A stretch of 64,000 nt of DNA from Brevundimonas diminuta (GCF_022654015.1 NZ_CP073063.1:2811501-2875500), one strand, 5' to 3'. Numbered from the stretch's first letter, positions 25,425-33,511 are shown. The notes: generated from the letters alone by a model not told the origin. A program made the numbers and translations.

Positions 25425-26216
25425 TCAGCGGGCGATATCGTAGACGCCCGTAATATCGATCCGCACCGTCAGTTCGCCGGCGGAAACCGGGGTGCTTTCT
25501 GCCCGATCCATCGACACGGCACGGGCGGCGAACATCGGCATCGGCGGCTGAGGCGTATAGCCGCCGCCCTCGGTCAGATTGCGGATGCCCGACAGTTGGA
25601 CGTTCAGCGATTGGGCGTACAGCTGGGCCTTGGCCTGCAGGTTGCGCACGGCCAGCTGGCGCGCCTGGTTTTCGGCGGCGGTCGGATCCTTCAGGCCGAA
25701 GCTGATGCCGTCGATCTGGTTGACGCCGGCGGCGACCACGGCGTCGGCCGTCGTGCCGACCTTGCTCAGGTCATTGATGACCACCGTCACGCGGTTGACC
25801 GCCTGATAGCCGCGCAGCTTGGGCGGCTCGTTCTGGACGTAATCGTATTGCGCCGACAGGTTCAGACCCGAGGTCTGGATGTCGCGTTCGGCGACGCCCG
25901 CGCGGCGCAGGGCGGCGACGACGCGCGTCATTTGCGCAGCATTGTCGCGCATGGCTTGCTGAGCCGTGACGGCCTCGGTTTGGACGCCGAAGGTGATGGT
26001 GGCCATGTCCGGCGCGGCCTTGACCTCACCGTAGGCCGACAGGTTCAGCGAAGGCGCGGGCTGCATCATGTGCATGGCTCCCATAGGTTCGGCCGTCTGA
26101 GCCATGGCGCGCGGCGTGGCGGCGGCCAGGAAGGCGGCGGCTGCGACGGCGCCGCCCAGGGCGACGGTCTTCAACGACAGGGTCTTCAGGGGGGCGGCGG
26201 CCAGGGTGCGTGTCAT
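25425..26216 (-). CDS. SIMPL-domain periplasmic protein
   Basis: 263 aa from the ATG at 26216, preceded by GGAG at a suitable distance. A long signal peptide ends near RAMAQTAEP. The SIMPL (DUF541) domain begins LNLSAYGEVKAAPDMATITFGV, written here as LNLSAYGEVKA and PDMATITFGV, and contains RAGVAERDIQTSGLNLSAQY. The fold is related to BP26/YggE outer-membrane or periplasmic proteins linked to oxidative stress; precise function is unknown. A Met/Pro-rich insert (MGAMHMMQPAP, PQPPMPMFAAR) could bind metal, but that is speculation. Confidence 0.88.
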   Translation of the reverse strand: MTRTLAAAPLKTLSLKTVALGGAVAAAAFLAAATPRAMAQTAEPMGAMHMMQPAPSLNLSAYGEVKAAPDMATITFGVQTEAVTAQQAMRDNAAQMTRVVAALRRAGVAERDIQTSGLNLSAQYDYVQNEPPKLRGYQAVNRVTVVINDLSKVGTTADAVVAAGVNQIDGISFGLKDPTAAENQARQLAVRNLQAKAQLYAQSLNVQLSGIRNLTEGGGYTPQPPMPMFAARAVSMDRAESTPVSAGELTVRIDITGVYDIAR

Positions 26217-26371
26217 GCGGTGTTCTCCGTAAGCGATCCGGGACCGGCGCGTTCGCCGATCCGTTGCAACGACCTTGGCCGTTTTCGCCTGAACCAACGC
26301 CCGCACCCCGCTGGCAGTTTCCGTTCATCTTCGTGAAATCGTCGAAAGGCCGTCTTCTTGACCGCCCCCGC

Positions 26372-26399
26372 TTGGCAAGCCGCGCTCGCGCCTGCTAGG
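26372..26399 (+). promoter_or_regulatory. Candidate tRNA promoter
   Basis: TTGGCA (26372-26377), a 16-bp spacer, then GCTAGG (26394-26399), resembling the Caulobacter -10 start GCTA. The predicted start is about 20 nt before the tRNA. This is a weak match. Confidence 0.35.
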
Positions 26400-26427
26400 C
26401 GAACGTCACCGCCGAGACGCGCCTTGG

Positions 26428-26503
26428 GGGCCTGTAGCTCAATGGTTAGAGCCGACCGCTCATAACGGTCTGGTTGGGGGTTCGAGTCCCTCCGGGCCTA
26501 CCA
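26428..26503 (+). tRNA. tRNA with CAU anticodon (tRNA-Ile2 or elongator tRNA-Met)
   Basis: 76 nt including an encoded CCA. The acceptor GGGCCTG pairs with CGGGCCT (two wobble pairs), the D arm is GCTCAATGGTTAGAGC, the anticodon stem-loop GACCG-CTCATAA-CGGTC puts CAT at 34-36, and the T arm is GGGGG-TTCGAGT-CCCTC. The short D loop is like E. coli ileX, so the lysidine-modified Ile2 tRNA is my preference, but sequence alone does not exclude elongator Met. Its 3' 17 nt form the left attachment site of the island. Confidence 0.93.
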
Positions 26504-26504
26504 C
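26487..26504 (+). repeat. attL core (18 bp, tRNA 3' end)
   Basis: TCCCTCCGGGCCTACCAC, identical to 37649-37666. After one mismatch the match continues for three more bases (CTG). The tRNA is kept intact on this side. Confidence 0.9.
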
Positions 26505-26567
26505 TCTGCTCCGGTATCCCCGGCGGCGCTGGATTTCCCGCTCTCACTGGCTTTCGCGCCCTTGAAC

Positions 26568-26593
26568 TGTGCCACACGACTGTGACACACGAG
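26568..26593 (+). promoter_or_regulatory. Tandem 13-bp repeats inside the left end (integrase arm-type sites?)
   Basis: TGTGCCACACGAC followed directly by TGTGACACACGAG. The 15-mer GACTGTGACACACGA occurs exactly once here and once inside the right end (37575-37589), in the same orientation and about 70-75 bp from each core. This is the layout expected for integrase or accessory-factor binding sites. Confidence 0.6.
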
Positions 26594-26598
26594 CCGGA

Positions 26599-28242
26599 AT
26601 GGAAGCCGTGGTCGGATGCAACTACCTCTACCGTCGGGGAGGGATCTACTGGTTCCGCCGCCGAGTCCCCGATGACGTTCTGGAAACCTTGGGGCGCTCC
26701 GCGTGGCGCGAAAGTCTTCACACCAAGGACTTCGAGCAGGCCAAGCAGGCTGCCCGCAGGAGGGGCGTCGAAACGGATCGATTGATAGCAACCGCACGCG
26801 CAAAGCTGACCGGGCAGGCCTCCACTCCCCTTGACGTCAGCACCGCTCAGGCAATGGCCGCGACTTGGTTGGAGGCAGTCCTGGCCGATGAGGAGGACAT
26901 CCGCGTCGGTTTAGGCGAGGCGGGTCATGCTGCCTCGGAGACCTGGCTCTTTGAAGACGAGGCTGCGTATCGTCGCGACCTCGCACAGATGAACATCAGC
27001 GCGGTCGATCCCGCAGTGGAAAAATCCCTCGCCGAGGCGGGCCTTTGGTATCCACCGGGAGACCCAAGCCGCCGCATGCTCGCCGTGGAGATGCTCAAAG
27101 CTCGAGTCCGTCTCGTCAGTATCCTAAAGCGTCGCCTGGGCGGCGAGGTCGTTGAAGTGGCTCGTCCGACCCTAGCCCGCGCAACGCCCGTCAGCGGGCC
27201 AAATGTCTCGCAACTGATTGCTGCCTTCAGGGCCGAGCGTGTAGCGCGACATGGCGAAGAATCCACGGACCGGAAGTACGCCCATATTTTCACCGCGCTG
27301 GAGGAAGTCCTGGGGGCTGACAAGGCTATCCGCTCGATTACGCGGGCTGATATCCGCAAGGTCCGCGCCCTGCTCCAGCGGGTTCCGAAGTTCGCCACGC
27401 GGCGCTATCCGGGCCTGACTCTATCGGAGGCAGCCGACCGAGCCGACGAAGACGGCGGCGAACGCATCGCCCCGACCACCGTCAACACCTACCTCCAAAA
27501 TCTCGCCGCCGTGTTCAACTGGGCCGTAGGAGAGGAACTTGTGGACCGGAACCCGGCGCAGGCCATGGCACTGTCGGCCACCCCGAACGTCAAGCGGCGC
27601 GGATTTACGACTGAGGAACTGCAACGCCTGTTCGCTGCCCTTGCCCCTCTCGCGCACGGCGACCAGCCTTGGCGCTTCTGGATACCAGCCCTGGCCCTCT
27701 ACAGTGGCGCGAGAGCGGGCGAATTAGCCGCTCTGCGAAAGGCGGACATAGTCATGATCGACGGTGTCCAGTGCATGCGTTTCACCGAGTTCGACGATAC
27801 GGGACGCCGCATCGAAGGCCGCCGACTTAAGACGGCAGCGAGCGAGCGCACCGTTCCCATCCACCGGACCGTTCTGGACGCAGGGCTGATGGACTACGTT
27901 GCCGCCCTCCCCGAGGATGCGGTGGTAGCCTTTCCATCGCTGCCACCTGGGCCGGACGGGAAGGCGTCACACTACCTGTCCAAATGGTTCGGAGAGTTCC
28001 GGCAGGATGTTGGTGTCAGAGATCCCGCCACGCCGTTCCACAGCTTCAGGCATGGCTTCCGCGACGCCTGCCGGGATGCCTCGATCCCCGGCGAGGTCGC
28101 TGACATGCTGGGCGGCTGGACCACGCAAGGGGTCGCGACGCGATACGGAGACAAGGGCCGCGTGGCGCTCCTCAGCCGCGAACTCGCCAAGATTTCGTAT
28201 GCGCCGTTCGCCCTGCCGAAAATCATGGACGCCTCGAGATGA
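26599..28242 (+). CDS. Tyrosine recombinase/integrase (DUF6538-type N-terminus)
   Basis: 547 aa from ATG 26599; a start ten codons upstream is possible but lies in the tandem repeats. The N-terminus (YLYRRGGIYWFRRRVPDDV) is the DUF6538-type domain of phage-like integrases. A SAM-like core-binding domain covers about 215-350, and the catalytic domain starts near 380. The Arg is in YSGARAGELAAL, the His-x-x-Arg in FHSFRHGF, and the likely Tyr nucleophile in RYGDKG. It sits just inside the tRNA end of the island and should catalyse its insertion and excision. Excisionase not identified. Confidence 0.93.
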   Translation: MEAVVGCNYLYRRGGIYWFRRRVPDDVLETLGRSAWRESLHTKDFEQAKQAARRRGVETDRLIATARAKLTGQASTPLDVSTAQAMAATWLEAVLADEEDIRVGLGEAGHAASETWLFEDEAAYRRDLAQMNISAVDPAVEKSLAEAGLWYPPGDPSRRMLAVEMLKARVRLVSILKRRLGGEVVEVARPTLARATPVSGPNVSQLIAAFRAERVARHGEESTDRKYAHIFTALEEVLGADKAIRSITRADIRKVRALLQRVPKFATRRYPGLTLSEAADRADEDGGERIAPTTVNTYLQNLAAVFNWAVGEELVDRNPAQAMALSATPNVKRRGFTTEELQRLFAALAPLAHGDQPWRFWIPALALYSGARAGELAALRKADIVMIDGVQCMRFTEFDDTGRRIEGRRLKTAASERTVPIHRTVLDAGLMDYVAALPEDAVVAFPSLPPGPDGKASHYLSKWFGEFRQDVGVRDPATPFHSFRHGFRDACRDASIPGEVADMLGGWTTQGVATRYGDKGRVALLSRELAKISYAPFALPKIMDASR

Positions 28243-28547
28243 CGCAAGGGTCCGCAGAGCGACGTCGGCGCTCGCCAGCACCATTACCTCCAAAAACGCC
28301 GCGAGGACGCTCAGCCGCATCCGTCGCACCCAATGCTCGTCAGGTGCCCGGGACCGCTCAGCGGTCATCCTACGGCTTTCCGACAGTACAGTGGACGTCA
28401 CGCCCCATAGTTGAGTTCAGATAAGCGCAACCAGGGATTTTCCCTTGGTCTAGGGGGCCTGAAAGGCCCAGCCCTGAGGATAGCCTAAGGATAACCTTGG
28501 GCAGCCTTGCGAGAAACCCTCCTCAATCCGACGGGGAGGAAACCCAT
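28243..28547. other. Island spacer after the integrase
   Basis: No supported gene. Open frames here on either strand are low-complexity Arg/Ser-rich shadows. Several short hairpins are present: CCAGGGA/TCCCTTGG (28432-28449), GGGCC-TGAAA-GGCCC, and CCTAAGG-ATAA-CCTTGGG. The first lies just downstream of the integrase and may be its terminator; the rest could be a control or replication region. Confidence 0.5.
28432..28449 (+). terminator. Hairpin downstream of the integrase
   Basis: CCAGGGA-TTT-TCCCTTGG with one bulged base. No strong T-run follows, so termination is uncertain. Confidence 0.35.
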
Positions 28548-28667
28548 ATGAGTGTCGCCAGATCTTCATTGCCCCCCCTCGGTGGTTTCAGGCTCAGAAA
28601 TCTGAAGTGCAGAATGTACCCGCGTAAGCTCCTATTTCCCCCCGTCGGGGGTCACCGAAGGGGATGA
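28548..28667 (+). CDS. Possible 39-aa small protein
   Basis: The ATG is preceded by a strong ribosome site GGGGAGGAAACCCAT. The peptide is basic (MSVARSSLPPLGG then RLRNLKCRMYPRK) and ends in TGA at 28667. No homology is recognised. It may be a leader or noise; the only support is the ribosome site. Confidence 0.25.
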   Translation: MSVARSSLPPLGGFRLRNLKCRMYPRKLLFPPVGGHRRG

Positions 28668-28769
28668 GCATCGGACACCAAAGAGACTTTCCAGCCTTAC
28701 TGAGTTGGCCCGCCAGCAAAGCCGAGCAGCCCCTCCCAACATCATTTATCATTCAGCTTGAAGGTGCCC

Positions 28770-29204
28770 ATGAGCGATCCGAAAACCGTGAACGTTGTGG
28801 ACCTACACGACTTCGAAGGAGCCCTGGGCGAACTGGCAGCCAACCTCCTGCGAGTCATTGCGGGAAGCGGCACTCCCCACGCCGTGGTTGGGCAGATCCG
28901 TCTCTGTAGCGAGGTTCTCGAGAGATACGCCGCCAAACACAACCGGTGGCCATCGCCAGGCGACATCAGTGCGGCGCTCGGCGATGGCCTGGGCGATTAC
29001 CGACCCAAGCATCAGATGTACGAAGGAGCAGGTCAGGTCGCGCTCAGCTCCATAGTCAACGGCTCGCTGCGGCTTTCTGCTGCGGGGATCTGTTCCAATC
29101 CTACCGAGCGCTCCAAGGCTCTATCAGAGATAGAGCGGGCGGCGCGGGACTTGCGTGAAGCGAAAGCAGCTCAGTCCGTAGCAGGCCTGAAGTCTGGGAC
29201 ATAG
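28770..29204 (+). CDS. Island protein of unknown function
   Basis: 144 aa from the ATG at 28770, preceded by GAAGG at 5 bp spacing (a TTG four codons upstream is possible). Mixed alpha-helical, soluble, no signal peptide. Features are DLHDFEGALGELAANLLRVIAG, given as DLHDFEGALGELA and NLLRVIAG, a central RWPSPGDISAALGDGLGDYR segment of 20 residues, and a helical C-terminus (SEIERAARDLREAKAAQ). I do not recognise it. It precedes the serine recombinase by 88 bp. Confidence 0.65.
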   Translation: MSDPKTVNVVDLHDFEGALGELAANLLRVIAGSGTPHAVVGQIRLCSEVLERYAAKHNRWPSPGDISAALGDGLGDYRPKHQMYEGAGQVALSSIVNGSLRLSAAGICSNPTERSKALSEIERAARDLREAKAAQSVAGLKSGT

Positions 29205-29292
29205 TTTCCCACGACGGTCCCTCACCCGCCGTCGTTGACCGGCCATACAAAACTGCCTAACGCTCGTTAGATGGATTTGTAAGGGGGCTGAT

Positions 29293-30021
29293 ATGGCCAA
29301 GGCGGTAGCGTACTTCCGAGTCTCGACGGCGGCGCAGGGGCGCAGCGGTCTGGGGCTGGAGGCGCAGAAGGCGGCGGTGGCGGAGCTTACCCGTCAACGG
29401 GGCCTGCAAGTGCTGGCGGACTTCACCGAGGTGGAGAGCGGCGGGCGCAACGACCGACCGGAACTGACTAAGGCCCTCCACCACGCCAAGGTGACCGGAG
29501 CCGTCCTCGTCATTGCCAAGCTCGACCGCCTCAGCCGCAACGCTGCCTTCCTGCTGACCCTCAGGGATAGCGGGGTGCGCTTCGTGGCGGCGGACCTGCC
29601 GGACGCCTGTGACCTGACTGTGGGGGTCCTCGCGGTCATCGCTCAGGCGGAGCGGGAGGCCATCTCACAGCGGACGAAGGCGGCCCTCGGGACCGTGAAG
29701 GCGAAGCTCGTGGCAGGTGAGGCGCACATCTCCCGCCGCACCGGCCTCCCAGTGGCACGGCTGGGCAACCCTCAGGGGGCCGAGGCGCTCCGGCGGGCGG
29801 CGCGGGGGAATGCGGCGGGGCTAGAAGCGGTGAAGGCCAACGCGGACGCCCACGCTCGGGACCTCGCGCCCATCGTCGCTCGGCTGCGGGAGGAGGGTTG
29901 CACCTCGCTCGCCTCGCTCGCGGCGGGCCTCAACGCGGCCGGGGTGCGAACCCCTCGGGACGGGACGTGGCATGCGTCGTCCGTTAGGAACCTGCTGGCC
30001 CGGATGAACCCTTCCGCTTGA
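29293..30021 (+). CDS. Serine recombinase (resolvase/invertase family)
   Basis: 242 aa. The N-terminal catalytic domain starts AVAYFRVSTAAQGRSGLGLEAQ, split here as AVAYFRVSTAAQG with the nucleophile Ser in RVST. It continues with KLDRLSRNAAFLLTL and the E helix AQAEREAISQRTKAAL. A Recombinase-type C-terminal region (about 190-240, LNAAGVRTPRDGTWHASSVRNLL) resembles the DNA-binding part of large recombinases, but the protein is short. It may act in element resolution or inversion. Ribosome site AAGGGGGC upstream of ATG. Confidence 0.9.
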   Translation: MAKAVAYFRVSTAAQGRSGLGLEAQKAAVAELTRQRGLQVLADFTEVESGGRNDRPELTKALHHAKVTGAVLVIAKLDRLSRNAAFLLTLRDSGVRFVAADLPDACDLTVGVLAVIAQAEREAISQRTKAALGTVKAKLVAGEAHISRRTGLPVARLGNPQGAEALRRAARGNAAGLEAVKANADAHARDLAPIVARLREEGCTSLASLAAGLNAAGVRTPRDGTWHASSVRNLLARMNPSA

Positions 30022-30094
30022 CCCGGAACCGGGTATTCCCAAGATCGTTATATATTGAAGGGCAAGCGCGACCCCGGCCCCCGGTCATCTCCGT

Positions 30095-30285
30095 CCATGG
30101 GGATAGACTTTCTTAGGAGGTCTGGGGCAGTACTTCCCTAGGAGCGACAGATCGGTTGAGGCACTCCGGTGCCAACAGCGTTCCCCCGCCCGCAAGGGTC
30201 CACGCGTGATGCGAGATAAGGCTTCTGCCGAAGTGGGTACCGAGACTTTCTGAAGGGGCATCCGCAAGGGTGCCCCTTCTTCGTT
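30095..30285 (+). other. Possible structured RNA or long 3' UTR ending in a terminator
   Basis: The 262-bp gap between the recombinase and the convergent unknown gene is not protein-coding. It can fold into several stems: a long imperfect one between TCTTAGGAGGT and ACTTCCCTAGGA, then GGCAC-TCCG-GTGCC, then a strong final hairpin at 30253-30278. It could be an island-encoded small RNA or the recombinase 3' UTR. No clear promoter is seen. Confidence 0.3.
30253..30285 (+). terminator. Intrinsic terminator
   Basis: AAGGGGCA / TGCCCCTT, a perfect 8-bp stem with a 10-base loop, followed by CTTCGTT. It serves plus-strand transcription; the convergent gene ends at 30284. Confidence 0.6.
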
Positions 30286-30829
30286 AGCGCGAGAACCTCT
30301 TCACCTTCTGTCCGCGCAGGGTCTTGGAGACCAGCACCCGGAAGCGCACCTTAGTCATGTTCTCGATGGCGAGACCCTCGCCGTCGGGGGGATAGGCGCT
30401 CTCCACAAACAGGCTTGCATCGCAGCCGTCGCCTTGGTGCCCACCCCGCTTGATATTGAAGAACATCCGATACTCCGCCCCGTCAGCGGCGGTCACCTTC
30501 ACGTAGTTCGCCTCAGGCGTCTGATGGACGTGTCCGTTGGGCAGCCCACGGACTAGATCGGGGAGGCCCTGCGACAGCTCGAAGCGCACCGGGCAAAAAA
30601 CCCGAGCCCTGTTGCCCCCGTCGAGAATGACCGGCTGACCTGCATGGACCACCGCGTCCCATTTCTCCGTAAAGCAGTGGTTCGAGAAGCGCACTCCGAT
30701 CCGAATGGCGCGTCCCTCAACGTCCATCTCGAACACCATCGGGGCCAGATGCTCGGCCGCTACCTGCTGCGGCTGCGGCTGCGGCTGCGGCCCCTGCTCG
30801 ATCAATCCTTCGGCTGACCCGTCCATCAC
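30284..30829 (-). CDS. Island protein of unknown function with PQ repeat
   Basis: 181 aa. A PQPQPQPQ tract (about 14-21) leads into a beta-rich domain: FEMDVEGRAIRIGVRFSNHCF is followed by TEKWDAVVHAG, VFCPVRFELSQGLPDLV, YRMFFNIKRGG and KVRFRVLVSKTL. Conserved-looking His/Cys residues (SNHCFTEKWD) and the basic C-terminus (RGQKVKRFSR) are notable. No family recognised; a nucleic-acid or phage-defence role is possible only from context. Start overlaps the upstream HTH gene stop (ATGA), so the two are coupled. Confidence 0.75.
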   Translation of the reverse strand: MMDGSAEGLIEQGPQPQPQPQQVAAEHLAPMVFEMDVEGRAIRIGVRFSNHCFTEKWDAVVHAGQPVILDGGNRARVFCPVRFELSQGLPDLVRGLPNGHVHQTPEANYVKVTAADGAEYRMFFNIKRGGHQGDGCDASLFVESAYPPDGEGLAIENMTKVRFRVLVSKTLRGQKVKRFSR

Positions 30830-31353
30830 TGCGCACCCCCGGCGGGAGGTTGCTGGCCCCGCTTGCGGGACCGGTGCCCCGGCCGCTCGGCCTTGCGAAC
30901 TTCCGCCTTCGCGGTCTCGCGGGCTTCCGCCATGGACTTCGCGATGATCTTCACCTGCTCGATCAGCGGCGAAAGATCATAGAAGTTGCTGGCCTGTCCG
31001 CCGCTCACGTAATGCCGCGCCACACGGCGGATCAGCCCGGAAGCCTCCAGCCGGGCCATCGCCCTCTGGACGGTCTTGTCCGAGACCTGCAGGCGCTCCG
31101 CCAGCCGCCGCTTGGAGGGGAACGGCATGCTGGAGTTCGTCCACCAGTGATCGAGCAGGTGAATCAGCAGGACCAGCTCAATCGCGTCGATGCCCAGACG
31201 CTCCTGCCCACGCAGCAGGACGGACGGGACGTAGGTGAAGCCGAGCTTCACAACCTCCTTACCCCAGCGGTCGGCCATGGTCCCGTTAGCCGGGCCCGAC
31301 TCTTTTCCTTCCGGCAGAACCGGAGTATCAATCTCGTCGAGTTCGTCAGCCAC
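30826..31353 (-). CDS. Winged-helix DNA-binding protein
   Basis: 175 aa. The core (about 35-125) is FTYVPSVLLRGQERLGIDAI, then LVLLIHLLDHWW, then a clear winged HTH: KRRLAERLQVSDKTVQRAMA and SGLIRRVAR. This is like DnaD/replication-initiator or GntR-like domains of mobile elements (20-residue limit prevents a longer quote). The C-terminus is very basic (RPGHRSRKRGQQ). It probably regulates or replicates the island. It is translationally coupled to the unknown 181-aa gene and divergent from the hsd operon. Confidence 0.82.
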   Translation of the reverse strand: MADELDEIDTPVLPEGKESGPANGTMADRWGKEVVKLGFTYVPSVLLRGQERLGIDAIELVLLIHLLDHWWTNSSMPFPSKRRLAERLQVSDKTVQRAMARLEASGLIRRVARHYVSGGQASNFYDLSPLIEQVKIIAKSMAEARETAKAEVRKAERPGHRSRKRGQQPPAGGAQ

Positions 31354-31613
31354 AGCGGCCTCCTTTCGGGAACCTACGTGGCCTAAAATGACCCTCCAGC
31401 GGAACCCCTACGGGGCGGTTCATGAGGGGACATAGGCGTACCCCCGGGCGGACGCAAGTGACCCCGTCCCCCAGACGCCGATGACCACCGAATCAAGACG
31501 GGCTACTCAGGACACAGCGGCTCACGAGCATAAGTTAGGACAGTCAGAGTCCTGGACACCCACGTCCCGGGGGCGACGGGATTTTCGCCCGGGCGAGCCT
31601 GCTTTTTTTGTAG
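31354..31613. other. Island spacer upstream of the HTH gene
   Basis: No supported gene. It must contain the promoter of the minus-strand HTH operon. Near 31585-31610 a GCCCGGGC palindrome precedes a run of seven T, a terminator-like arrangement on the plus strand. The rest is featureless. Confidence 0.4.
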
Positions 31614-31769
31614 ATCACCACTCGGAGCCGTGGCCGCCCGTGGAGGGCGTTGGAGTATGTGCGGGAGAACGACACGTTTGTGGTGACTCGTATCGATCGC
31701 CTGGCGCGCTCGGTCGGATATCTCAGCGAGATCGTCGCCCCCTTGGGATTTGATCACGCACACCAATAG
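31614..31769 (+). pseudogene. Remnant of a serine resolvase
   Basis: One frame reads TTRSRGRPWRALEYVREND, then TFVVTRIDRLARSVGYLSEI, then ends in TAG at 31767-31769. This matches the central part of Tn3-type resolvases (RP...AL.yvREgDt.vVtrlDRLARS). The N-terminal Ser segment and the C-terminal HTH are missing, and the frame opens directly after a stop codon. It is a decayed transposon or resolvase fragment next to hsdR. Confidence 0.75.
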
Positions 31770-31837
31770 AGTGTGGCGCTGGCTAAAGAGCTGGCTATGT
31801 CGCTACAACGGGTCAGCCGTCTGCAGTCTCCGGGGGA

Positions 31838-33511
31838 ATGATGCAGCATGTCAGCGCCAACTTCGAGTTCCTGAGACCGCACGGACTGCAATTAGTGCGG
31901 CTGGCAGCTCAGGCAGAGCATTATTTCCGGACCGACCCAAACACTTCCCTGATTAAGCTGCGTCAGTTCGCTGAGTTGCTGGCGAAGGAGGTCGCGGCGC
32001 GGACGGGATCGTTGAGGTCGCCCGACGAGTCTTTCGCCGACATCCTCGGAGTGCTCGGCCGTGCCGGCTACGCCTCCCGTCAGGCGCTGGACCTGTTCCA
32101 CTACCTGCGGAAGTTAGGCAACAGCGCCGTCCACCAAGGCCAAGACGATTTCGCCACAGCTCTGGCAGGCCTGAAAGTCGCCCGTGAACTCGGTGCGTGG
32201 TTTGTCCGAGCCTATTGCAGCGAACCCAAGCTCAGCCTGACCCCGTTCGTGCCGCCACCTCCGCCGGCTGACCCCACGGTCAGCCTGCGGGCCGAGCTGG
32301 AGCGGCTGAAGGTCGAGGCCGAAGGCCACAAGAGCGCTGCCGAGACTGCTCAGGCACGCGCCGACGCACTGGCTCAGGAAAACCTCGAAACGGCCGACCG
32401 TCTGCGCCAGGAAGCCGAGGAGCGCGACGTCTGGCGGAAACTGGCTGAGGAAGCTGAAGCCGCCGCCGACCAGGTCAGGACCGCTCTGAAGGCCACCCAG
32501 ACACAGGCCGAGAAGGCTGCGCCCGCCGAGCTCGCCAAGTTCGAAAAGGCGGCAGAGGCGGCCGACAGCGCCATCAACCTCGATGAGGCGGCTACCCGCG
32601 CCATCATCGACCAGCAACTCAGCGCGGCCGGCTGGGAGGCCGACACTCAGGAGCTTCGCTACGGGAAGGGAACTCGGCCCACCAAGGGACGAAATCTCGC
32701 CATCGCGGAGTGGCCGACGGCGCGCGGTCCCGCCGACTACGCCCTCTTCGCGGGGCTGATCCTCGTCGGCGTCGTCGAAGCCAAGCGGCGAAACCGTAAC
32801 GTCATGAGCGTGCTGCCCCAGGCCGAGCGCTACGCCGCCAGCATCGCCCCGGGAACCGCGCATCAGCACGCCCAAGGCCCGTGGGGCGAGTTCAAGGCCC
32901 CGTTCGCCTTCTCGACTAACGGTCGCCCATACCTAAAGCAGTTGGAGACGGCGTCCGGGATCTGGCGGAGGGACCTGCGCCGGCCGACCAACGCGGCTTC
33001 AGCCTTAATGGCCTGGCCCTCGCCAGGTGGCCTCCTAGAGCGCCTTGAGGCCGACCAGGACGCGGCCGAAGCGGCGTTGGAGACCCAAGGCTTCAACTTC
33101 GGCTTCGAACTTCGGCCCTATCAGCGACAGGCCATCGAGGCGGTCGAGAAAGGACTGGCCGAGAACCGGCTGCATATGCTGGTCGGTATGGCCACCGGCA
33201 CGGGCAAGACCAAGCTCGCTATCGCCATGCTTTACCGATTGATCGCGGCCAAGCGCTTCCGCAGCGTCTGCTTTGTGGTCGACCGCAGCGCGCTCGGAGA
33301 ACAGACCGAGCGCGAGTTCAGCACCACCAAGGTGGTCGGCGGCAAAGCCTTCGCTGAGATCTTCGGGCTCATCGTAGTCGACCGCGAGTCGCTGGATGAC
33401 GAACCCTTCAAGGCTGACGGGGGCTTCCGGGTCATTAACAAGCGCTTTGACGGCAAGTTGGAGTCGGTCCTTTCGGACCTCAGTGAGGCATTATGGCGAA
33501 CAGCGAGCTGA
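31838..33511 (+). CDS. hsdR: Type I restriction subunit HsdR, internally deleted
   Basis: 557 aa, about half the usual 1000-1200. Order: DUF4145-like N-terminus (about 1-125), Glu/Ala coiled coil (150-250), PD-(D/E)xK nuclease region with RGPADYALFAGLILVGVVEA followed by KRR (about 285-320), then helicase start QRQAIEAVE and Walker A MATGTGKTKLA (about 451-460). At about residue 510 (near base 33365), just after GGKAFAEIFGL, the frame runs into a short tail LDDEPFKADGGFRVINKRFD and ends LSDLSEALW. Helicase motifs II (DEAH) to VI are absent. The tail resembles the end of COG4096-type HsdR, suggesting an in-frame deletion. ATP-driven translocation should be lost. Its end overlaps hsdM by 19 bp. 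Confidence 0.85.
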   Translation: MMQHVSANFEFLRPHGLQLVRLAAQAEHYFRTDPNTSLIKLRQFAELLAKEVAARTGSLRSPDESFADILGVLGRAGYASRQALDLFHYLRKLGNSAVHQGQDDFATALAGLKVARELGAWFVRAYCSEPKLSLTPFVPPPPPADPTVSLRAELERLKVEAEGHKSAAETAQARADALAQENLETADRLRQEAEERDVWRKLAEEAEAAADQVRTALKATQTQAEKAAPAELAKFEKAAEAADSAINLDEAATRAIIDQQLSAAGWEADTQELRYGKGTRPTKGRNLAIAEWPTARGPADYALFAGLILVGVVEAKRRNRNVMSVLPQAERYAASIAPGTAHQHAQGPWGEFKAPFAFSTNGRPYLKQLETASGIWRRDLRRPTNAASALMAWPSPGGLLERLEADQDAAEAALETQGFNFGFELRPYQRQAIEAVEKGLAENRLHMLVGMATGTGKTKLAIAMLYRLIAAKRFRSVCFVVDRSALGEQTEREFSTTKVVGGKAFAEIFGLIVVDRESLDDEPFKADGGFRVINKRFDGKLESVLSDLSEALWRTAS

